A stretch of DNA of 64,000 bases from Ceratotherium simum simum (Eukaryota > Chordata > Mammalia > Perissodactyla > Rhinocerotidae), in assembly GCF_000283155.1 (NCBI RefSeq), contig NW_004454216.1, positions 10,497,168 through 10,561,167 on the forward strand, given 5' to 3'. Below the pieces are notes generated by a model. That model was given only the letters and a program-made list of their open reading frames with translations, did no database searches and had not been told where the DNA came from. Below are positions 58,968 through 64,000 of this stretch, piece by piece. The translations under genes and the position numbers were made by a program. Every line of letters starts with the position of its first letter. Position 1 is the stretch's first letter.

Positions 58968-60213
58968 AAGCAAATATTTAGAAGTTGCTGTCACTAGTAA
59001 TATTGAACTAAACCCTAAAAACCAAAATAAAGGAAAAATTTGGAAACATTACATTAAGAAAATTTTTTCTTTTATATCTATAGAAGTAATTCATAAGAAC
59101 AAAGTAAAAAATGAGTAGATATATGAAAAATCGTATACAATATAAAAATGTATTATAAAACCTAAGTGAATGTAAAACTAAAATTTTAATTACTATAAAA
59201 TTTTGATACCATTCTGAGATAATAAGAAAATAGACCATTATGTGAGACATTTGAGATATTCAAAGTTTAAATGATAGTCTAAGAGCCCTTTCAGATCAGA
59301 TATAAGAATACCTATATTTCTGGCTCTAACACTCTGCCCATGTGTTTATAAATTATAATTGGCTATATATATCTTTGATGAGCTTTTTATTCCTCAAGTA
59401 GAAGTGCTGTGGTAGGTAGATATGCTACTAATTTTGAAGGTGGGAAGATATAATAATTGGGAAAAATGGGTCATAGAAGCATAAAAAAATATTTAAGTTC
59501 ATGCAACCTTAGTCTCGGGCTAACCAATAAAGATTATGCTTAGATACATGTCAGTCTCCTGTGTTACTAGAAATTGGTATGGGACTCCTGCCCTTTTATG
59601 GTTCTCAGTTAACCTTAAAGATGACTCATTGAGACAACTGTGGAAATGACAGATGGTCTAAATTTTGTCATCAAAGAAAGAATTACAACAAACTTAAGAA
59701 AAAACTCTTTTATGTATGTATGTATTTTGCTGTAACATTGCCTTAGTATTAAGATTTTTAAGGTTTTTATGTTCATTACACACATATTTATTTACTGTTT
59801 AAAATAGGCCAGACACTAGGAAAGCTGCTAGTGTAATAATGGCAAAACAAGATGCTCTGAAATAGCATATGTTTATGTGGAGAATATAGACAAGAGTGGT
59901 TTAGGGGCAAAAATTAGTCTAAATTAATACTGCAACAGAATTCATTTCTTTCTTTCTTTTGTTTTTTGCATTAGAATTCCTTTCTTAAAAGTAGACAACT
60001 TTGTTTAGCAAAACACCTTACGGAGCGATAACCTTCAAATCATGACTGAGATTGGCTGGGCATCAGAGATAGTTAAAATGTAAAAAATGGATAGTTAAAA
60101 GATGAAGGATGAAGAGAAAGGAGATGGAGTTGAAGGAGGGCTTGAGAATATCAGAGGGGACCAGAACTTTAGAAGAGATAACCAGTTTCTCTAGAGGTGT
60201 AAATAAGTGTTTT
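58968..60213. other. Unassigned AT-rich non-coding DNA
   Basis: No gene is seen. A small (TTTC)n patch lies near 59948. The 66- and 80-codon frames are without features. Confidence 0.35.
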
Positions 60214-60613
60214 GTTAGTGGCTTTGAGTTGCTTCTGACTCCTAGCAATCCCATGTACAGTAGAGCAGAACCTTGTCTGGTATTTCTGTCCCATCCTCTC
60301 ACCTTCTGATGCTACATCAGACAATGCTTCACTGCTGTTCACAGGGTTTTCAGGGCCAATTTTTTCAGAAGTGGGTGGCCAGGTCCTTCTTCCCAGTCTG
60401 TCTAATCTAAAAGCTCCACTGAAACCTGTCCGCTATGGGTGACTCTGCTGGTATTCAAAATACTGATGGCATAGCTTTCAGCATCACAGCAACACGCAGC
60501 CGCCACAGTGTGACAACCAACAGATGGGTAGTCTGGTTCCCTGACCAAGAAATGAACCCATGCCATGGCAGTGAGAGCCCTGAATCCTAACTGCTAGAAC
60601 ACCAGGGCTGGCT
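60214..60613 (-). mobile_element. Long tRNA-derived SINE with RTE-like tail (copy 2)
   Basis: On the minus strand it starts GAGCCAGCCCTGGTGTTCTA and ends near AGTCAGAAGCAACTCAAAGC. Shared landmarks with 5841-6236 include CACAGCAACACGCAGCCGCC and GCATAGCTTTCAGCATCACA on the plus strand. Confidence 0.78.
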
Positions 60614-60969
60614 CCATGAACAAGTGAGAGACTTAAAAATATAGGAATGCCTATTATTAATTTTTAATTTGTTGCTGTTCTGTGCTGGCTATAATGTAAA
60701 TCCACTTAGTTTCTTCACATCTTCAGTCACACAGTCTTGAATTAGTGATATATCAGGAAGATAAGGTGGAGAATAAATATATAACCACATGCCTAGGATT
60801 TATGTGGTATCTAGCAGTGCAATGCAGGAGGGAAAAGAACAACACAGAAAAAAGGCAAAATACAAAATGGATATCAAAAACTCAGTGGAGATAGGTATAT
60901 TGAAATGGATGCTGGTTTTCCCATCATGTATGTGAATTGCATAAGTTATCCATTAATACAGTTCAGTGT
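60614..60969. other. Unassigned non-coding DNA
   Basis: No feature recognised. Confidence 0.35.
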
Positions 60970-61527
60970 TGAGGTGGTTAATTATATGTGTCAACTTGAC
61001 TCTGCCACAGGGTGCCCAGATATCTGGTTAAACATTTGGCTGAGTCCGTGAGGATGTTTCTTGATGAGATTAACATTGGAATTGGTAGAGTGAGTAAAGC
61101 AAATTGCTCTCCCCAATATGAGTGGACCTCATCCAATACATTGAAGGCTTGAATAGAACAAAAAGCTGAGTAAGGAAGTATTTGCTCTCTCTGCCTGTCT
61201 TTGAGCTGGGACATCAGCCTTCTCCTGCCTTCAGACTCAAATTTGGACTGGAACTTATACCATTGGCTCTCTTAGTTCTCATACGCATACTTGGACTGGA
61301 ACTTACACTATCAGCTCTCCTCTTCTAGGACTCTCAGACTCAGACTAGAACTATACCATTGGCTCTCCCAGATCTCTAGCTTGCCAACTGCAGATCTTGG
61401 GACTTCACAGCCTCCATAACCGTGTGAGCCAATTTCTTTTGGTAAATCAATCAATCAGTAAATAGATAGATAGATAGACAAGACATCCTGTTGGTTTTTT
61501 TTCTCTGGGGAACCCTGACTAATATAG
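60970..61527 (+). mobile_element. ERVL-class 5' LTR
   Basis: It opens TGAGGTGGTTAATTATATGT then CAACTTGACT, and ends GGGGAACCCTGACTAATATA, the classic ends of MLT2-type ERVL LTRs. AGTGAGTAAAGCAAATTGCT and AACCGTGTGAGCCAATTTCT lie between. A short GATA run (about 61459-61479) occupies the variable region near the 3' end. The internal region follows directly. Confidence 0.85.
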
Positions 61528-62820
61528 ATTTTGGTACTGAGAGTGGATATAGAGGAACAGAATTTTAAGGATGAGTTTTCTGAATTGGTTCTGGGGTTTT
61601 TGAAATTGACTGTCTCTAATCCAGCAAGATTTGAGGATGCTAAGTGACCCTACTTTCAGTAGTAAAAAGAGTACTAATAGTTCGTGGCATGATCTGGCAA
61701 TAGAGACAGGCAAAATATCATCATTGGATACTCTTAACCAACCACTTATGAGAAGCAAGGTTCTGGGTGACTGTGTATATGATACTTTCAAACATTTTGG
61801 GCAAACTAATGTATATAATGAGATTGGCTGGTTGTTCCTATTATCCTTGGACAAAGTGGGGAAAGAAAAGGATGAGCTCAGATATTTGAATTACCAGCTC
61901 AAGCACTGCATAAATGACCTGGAAGCTTCTATGTGTGCCCTGAAAGAGAGCTTTAACTCCTTTAGCCATAGGGCTGAGGTTGGTGAAAATCAGATGTAGG
62001 AACTCATTCTTCAATGGACTGAATTACAGCACAAGTTGAACTCCCAGCTTCACAGGGTGTTCACTGCTAAAGTGAGGGCATTGATTGGGAAAGAATGGGA
62101 TCCTGTAAGTTGGAATAGGGACATTGAGCCCCTAAATTCTCTTCATTCTTCTTTGCCAAAGGAAGACGCCTCCTCACCCCCAGAAGTAGTGACTTCCCTA
62201 CCCCAGTAGTAACAGCTTCCCCACTCACAGTGGCAGCAGCCCTGAACCTTGGTCTGAGGGGATTAACACTGCTTTGCCAGAGGAAACAGTAATGGCCTCC
62301 CCTGAGGCAATTGTCATGCAAGACAATGCTGATTCTCCTCAGGACCCTTCCCCAACACCCCTTTTTGCACCTGTACTATAACCAGACTCAAGTCCCAGTA
62401 GGCCCCTACAGGTGAGGTACAAAGTAAAACTCACGAGGAGGTGCATTACACACCAAAAGAACTACTTGAGTATTCTGATCTATACAGATAGAAATCCAGA
62501 GAACGCTGTGGGAATGGACAATAAGGGTGTGAGAAAACAGCTGAAAGAACATAAAGTGGGATCAAGGTGAATTTGTTGATATGGGCTACTAAACAGAGAT
62601 TCTGCAGGGAAGTTAGAAACAGCTCAAATAATTCATTTGGTTGGCTGGCTGAACCATGGAACAAAAAGTGGCCCACAGTGAGTGAGGTGGAAAAGCCTAC
62701 CCTGCCTTGGTTTAATGTAGAAGAAGGGATTCAAAGGCTTAGGTAGTTTGGAATGTTAGAACTGATTTGTCATTGAAGACTGACTTACAATGGGAGGGTC
62801 CAGAAGACATACCTTCTCCC
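61528..62820 (+). pseudogene. ERVL leader and gag relic
   Basis: A TTTGGTACTGAGAGTGG stretch directly after the LTR fits the ERVL primer-binding region. Gag is the structural capsid polyprotein of the provirus. A frame of 122 codons (61631-61999) survives and ends at TAG (61997-61999); the expected coding text carries on beyond that stop. It is followed by a Pro/Ser-rich stretch (about 62130-62400) and more gag-side DNA with stops and frame changes. ERVL elements lack an envelope gene, and none is expected. Not functional. Confidence 0.75.
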
Positions 62821-63049
62821 AATACTTTAAGAAATAAATTTATAAGTGGAGCCCCAGCATCCTTGTAGAGCTCTGGGATCACTCTTCTCTGTAGGCCAGA
62901 CATTAGAGTGGGAACTGCAATCATTGAATTGGGAAACCTAAATATAATGGGAGAAATTGGATTCCGAGGTGGCAGTGGTCAAATGACAAGGCGAGTGTGG
63001 TTACCCTAATGAACAACAGAGTCAACCAGCAATCAGAATAGTTTGACGT
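62821..63049 (+). mobile_element. ERVL internal DNA before an ERE insertion
   Basis: Decayed gag-pol-side sequence continuing to the ERE, with no open frame of note. Confidence 0.5.
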
Positions 63050-63357
63050 GGGGCTGGCCCCATGGCTTAGCGGTTGAGTGTGTCTGCTCCGTTACTGGTG
63101 GCCCGCGTTCGGATCCCAGCCGTGCACTGATGCACCGCTTCTCTGGCCATGTTATGGCGGCGTCCCACATACAGCAACTAGTAGGATGTGCAACTATGAC
63201 ATACAACTATCTACTGGGGCTTTGGGGAGAAAAAGGGAAAAAAAAAGGAGGAGGATTGGCAATAGATGTTAGCTCAGGGCCGGTCTTCCTCAGCAAAAAG
63301 AGGAGGATTGGCATGGATCTTAGCTCAGGGCTGATCTTCCTCACAAAAGAAAAAAAA
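63050..63357 (+). mobile_element. Chimeric ERE SINE (ERE1-type 5' part plus other ERE 3' part)
   Basis: The first 190 bp matches the ERE1-type copies (GTGCAACTATGACATACAAC; CTACTGGGGCTTTGGGG). Then comes an A run and the second half of the other ERE type (GATGTTAGCTCAGGGCCGGT; AGGAGGATTGGCATGGATCT). GAATAGTTTGACGT (63036-63049) and GAATAGTCTGACGT (63358-63371) flank the whole unit, so it inserted as one piece. The 106-codon frame at 63043-63363 is its translation and not a gene. Confidence 0.93.
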
Positions 63358-64000
63358 GAATAGTCTGACGTAAGCAGACCTGTGGTGTTGGCTAGGTGAT
63401 CATGGTTTTCCTAGAAGTAAAATAAATAGAAATCTTTCGTAAATTCTAATTTGATCTATACAAGCAGAACAGTTCTAGGTCAAGGGAATAGAAGTCTAAC
63501 CTGAACCATAAAAACAGAGAGTCATGGCCCCTCAATCAATTCCCATCTTGAGCTGTTTTAGAAACCTAGAATCCCTCAAGTGAAGGAGAGGCTGGGTCCT
63601 CATGAGGAAGGACCCTGGTACACTGCTAAAAATATGTACCATTAATCTTTCTCCTAGACTTTGGCAAAAAAGCCTATGCCTTTTATCAGAGTAACTGTGC
63701 ATTGGGGAAAAGGAAATAATAGGAACTTTTAGGGACTACCAAACATTGGCTCTGAACTGACACTAATTCTAGGAGATGCAAAATGTCACTTTGGTCTACC
63801 AGTCAGGGTAGGTATTTATGGAGGTCAGATAATCAATGGAGTTTTAGCTTGGGCTCCATCTCACAGTGGGCCCAATGGATCCCCAAACTTATCCATAGTT
63901 ATTTCCCCAGTGCTGGAACTCATAATTGGAATAGACATACTCAGCCACTGGCAAAATCCCCACCTTGGTTCCCTGACTGATGCAGTGAGGACTGTTACGG
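63358..64000 (+). pseudogene. ERVL protease-pol start relic, running off the window
   Basis: After the ERE the retroviral internal region resumes. From about 63740 to the window end the text is recognisable as the ERVL protease to pol junction, a region that in a live element encodes the polyprotein-cleaving aspartic protease and leads into reverse transcriptase. A 65-codon frame (63783-63980) remains open. Earlier parts are broken. Reverse transcriptase would lie beyond 64000. Confidence 0.65.

Noticed and set aside
1..64000. A host protein-coding gene or a new defence or mobile system
   Set aside because: Both strands were read; every frame of length lies in a repeat or lacks family features, and no splice-linked exons stand out. 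An exon too short or divergent to see by eye cannot be excluded.

Overview
This is a non-coding stretch of mammalian nuclear DNA made mostly of transposable-element remains. At least twelve copies of ERE-type tRNA-derived SINEs (recurring blocks such as GGGGCTGGCCCGGTGGC and GATGTTAGCTCAGGGC) point to a perissodactyl, most likely a horse, donkey or zebra; rhinoceros or tapir cannot be excluded by eye. I find no intact protein-coding gene, no exon structure, no functional tRNA or rRNA, no CRISPR array and nothing bacterial. All the longer open frames lie in L1, ERV or SINE DNA or look random.

Layout. 1-0.1 kb: L1 3' end. 0.1-2.9 kb: mostly unrecognised. 3-9.9 kb: old L1 fragments on both strands, with a solo LTR (4.14-4.65 kb), a long SINE with a conserved tail motif (5.84-6.24 kb) and another LTR-like block (9.4-9.8 kb). 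11.3-16.8 kb: old L1 on the plus strand broken by four EREs and an MLT1-like LTR. 16.8-23.7 kb: mostly unique DNA with L2 and MIR relics. 23.7-24.2 kb: MLT1-like LTR. 24.2-36.3 kb: a decayed ERV1 (MER34-like), with two LTR copies at each end, split by a near full-length dead L1 (25.4-32.8 kb) that itself carries three EREs. 36.3-43.8 kb: unique DNA with MIR, L2, MER5-like and ERE copies. 43.9-45.4 kb: old L1 3' DNA holding a MER2-like MITE. 46.1-47.5 kb: L2, interrupted by a GATA microsatellite with a 100-N assembly gap. 47.6-48.8 kb: LTR-like repeat split by an ERE. 48.9-51.5 kb: old L1/HAL1 DNA with a polypurine tract. 53.1-53.7 kb: Tigger-like DNA transposon. 54.4-56.5 kb: old L1, then a younger L1 with a 5' inversion. 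57.7-59.0 kb: L1 5' UTR and a second copy of the solo LTR. 60.2-60.6 kb: second copy of the long SINE. 61.0-64.0 kb: ERVL LTR, gag and protease-pol remains, with a chimeric ERE, running off the window.

The value of the window lies in the order of insertions, which flanking duplications allow to be read: EREs are youngest; L1s and ERVs intermediate; L2, MIR, CR1/L3-like and DNA transposons oldest. I saw no convincing undescribed biological system. Repeat family names come from recognition, not a library search, and boundaries without a stated duplication are approximate.
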